DNA from: Mesostigma viride
Lineage: Eukaryota; Streptophyta; Mesostigmatophyceae; Mesostigmatales; Mesostigmataceae
DNA length: 60,000 nt
Direction of reading: 5' to 3'
Assembly (NCBI GenBank): GCA_009746045.1
Contig: RPFO01001812.1
Coordinates: 1-60,000 of the forward strand
Positions 58,385-60,000 of the stretch are shown here, in pieces. The translations under genes were made by a program, and so were the position numbers. The notes below the pieces were generated by a model. It made no database searches and was not told the origin of the DNA. It was given only the letters and a program-made list of their open reading frames with translations. Every line of letters begins with the position of its first letter. The stretch's first letter is position 1.

Positions 58385-60000
58385 AATTGCCTATACCAAG
58401 TAGACAAACAGCGCAGGCCAGAAATCAAAGAATTCTGGAGAATCCAGGCCATGGTAGAGCCATGGTCGAGCCTGCTGTGTTTTTATTCACGTTTGTCGAG
58501 CTGATCAGCGGAGTAATTAACTAATTAATGGACACGTGACTGCGTCGTGCGACTGCGTGAGCATAAGTCCTCAGTGGGAGAGGAACATGGGATGAAATGG
58601 ATAATGAGCACTAGCTATCTAGTTCCTAGTTACAGGGTTGTGGGCACTGCGGCTCGAATCGCTAGGAATGCCGAACTGCATGGGTCACACGCGGACCCCC
58701 CACTGACTTTGGGGTGGTCTCCTTCATTACTAGCTTCTTGTCCACATCGTCGCGTCGAGCTGCCGCAACACGATGTTTTCTGGCATCCGCGGGCTTTTGG
58801 TTCCCGCCGCACATTTGAAAGTGCTGTCCTCCGGCTTTTTGCCTTTGCACCGTGTGCAGTTCTTGGACGTTTGGAATCATGGCATGGCTAACGTGATGAC
58901 TGACTAGCTACCTTTTCAGTGGTTTTCCATTTGCGGGTATCTCCTCGTAAATGGTGGGAGAGCGATCGCAGCAATGGTGCTCACCACTAGACACTCCCGG
59001 CCAGTTAGGCTCGAAACACACGCCCTGATCAAGCATGCTGTTTCCGGCCCCACCGTCTAGGTCATCTAGTCGCTCTACACGTAAGCCAGCCATAATTTCA
59101 ATGCACAAGGATACACATTTCCATCACCATTCATCTTCATCATCCTGAACGACTCGAACACGCGGACAAGATAACGGCAGGCTCGAGCTACCATGGTCCG
59201 GATTCTCCCGATTTCTGGCCTGCGCTGGTTGTCTCCTTGATCTATCGATCCTTGCGCGAACCATCTGCCTCCATACTACAGATAAACCAGGATCAGCTGC
59301 CTGGGTGTCAGCCCGTCCCGTCTCTAGAGGGTATAGCACATGTCCATGCCTCTAGAGCCTAACACGGAAAGTCCACGGATGGCGGCGCCCGGCGGCGCTC
59401 GCGGCCTGGGGCACGCCAGGTGAGGACAAAACGCCCGGGCTGGGCGGGCTTGGTGCCAGCTAACTAGTCTATCTATATCTGATGTGTCTACCTGATCTGT
59501 GCATGCGCGGGCCAGGTGCCCAGCCAGGCCCATGCGCCTGTGCCTAAGAATGTGGGAAACATATGGCAAATCAGCGTACAAATCCTCACTGCTAAGCAAA
59601 GGGGATAGTAAGTGCCTTGCGCAGCATCTTGGTGACTGACATTGCCGTCGAGTCGTTTCTCCACCTTAGCGGATGCATGATGGACTGAAATGAATGAATG
59701 AATGAATTTATCAATCATCACGTAGACGCAGTAGTGCTGGAGGCTGACAGGTCCCGATAGTTGCCGGGGTCAGCAGCAGAGCCCTTCTTGTAGAGTATGA
59801 CGCGGATGGCCCGGTCTGCCACTCAGCAGCCTGCCGGGGGCTCATCAGAGAGCAGGACACGGTTACTTGCAGAACGCTAGCAGAAGCTCGGGACCGCACC
59901 GCCGGGTCAGGGGCCGTCTTCGGCAGCTAAGCAGAAGGGTGGTCGGCACCGACCGCCGCGTCGTACCGCAGGCAAGCAAGGGCGCCGTCCAATTCCTCCA
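58385..60000 (-). mobile_element. Non-LTR retrotransposon (LINE), copy 2, rearranged
   Basis: Minus-strand pieces match copy 1 at 5.4-6.84 kb: VMKETTPKSVGGPRVTHAV (about 58680-58735), LYADLPYVSHILRHRRMGLA (about 59530-59590) and EKRLDGN (about 59650). Further upstream, 59720-59825 encodes ILYKKGSAADPGNYRDLSAS, the entry motif of LINE reverse transcriptases. The whole catalytic palm between these is deleted, so the copy is internally truncated. Its low-coordinate end shares the CACGTG and TTAATTA tail seen near 5400. The segment 59187-59243 is an inverted match to 58402-58440 and to 34510. The element continues past the window end. Confidence 0.8.

Overview
This is nuclear DNA from a eukaryote. 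The evidence is several multi-exon genes with phase-matched GT-AG introns, an intronless RNA polymerase II subunit gene (RPB7-like), and non-LTR retrotransposon debris. There is no sign of bacterial operons. An axonemal-type tubulin polyglutamylase (TTLL9-like) implies an organism that makes cilia or flagella. A plant-type NADK3-like NAD(H) kinase, GC-rich coding sequence and GTGCGT/GTGAGG donors fit a green-algal or other protist alga. That assignment is inference; no rRNA or organelle marker is present to settle it.

Layout. 533-4520 (+): last six exons of an unrecognised gene with an acidic tail. 4.8-6.84 kb: retrotransposon fragments, including a 5'-truncated LINE on the minus strand. 7074-13308 (-): TTLL9-like tubulin glutamylase, eight solid exons plus a likely upstream one. 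13794-16448 (-): an 882-codon Ser/Gly/Ala/Asp-rich open frame. 16.49-23.60 kb: about 182 copies of a 39-bp minisatellite. 23.6-24.05 kb: a spacer crowded with ACGT motifs. 24.07-29.97 kb: about 105 copies of a 56-bp minisatellite, then a (TGGCG)n tract. 30290-31925 (-): first two exons of an unrecognised gene, whose phase allows a splice across about 13.9 kb of repeats into the 13.8-16.4 kb frame. 33157-33684 (+): RPB7. 34.5-38.3 kb: retrotransposon debris (ORF1 relic, inverted 3'-end copies). 38974-48588 (-): a seven-exon type II membrane protein with a BNR/Asp-box sialidase-like domain; its second intron holds about 100 copies of a 32-bp repeat. 49.2-50.2 kb (+): C-terminus of a retrotransposon with a restriction-like endonuclease. 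52323-58378 (+): NADK3-like kinase whose two introns are filled with 19-bp, C-rich, 18-bp and 9-bp arrays and both appear to be GC-AG introns. 58.4-60 kb: a second LINE copy.

The dominant theme is minisatellite expansion inside introns. The arrays make very long open frames in several frames, but these are by-products of repeat composition and not proteins. Exon coordinates were derived by hand from homology motifs, splice consensus and phase agreement. All repeat counts are estimates from span divided by unit length.
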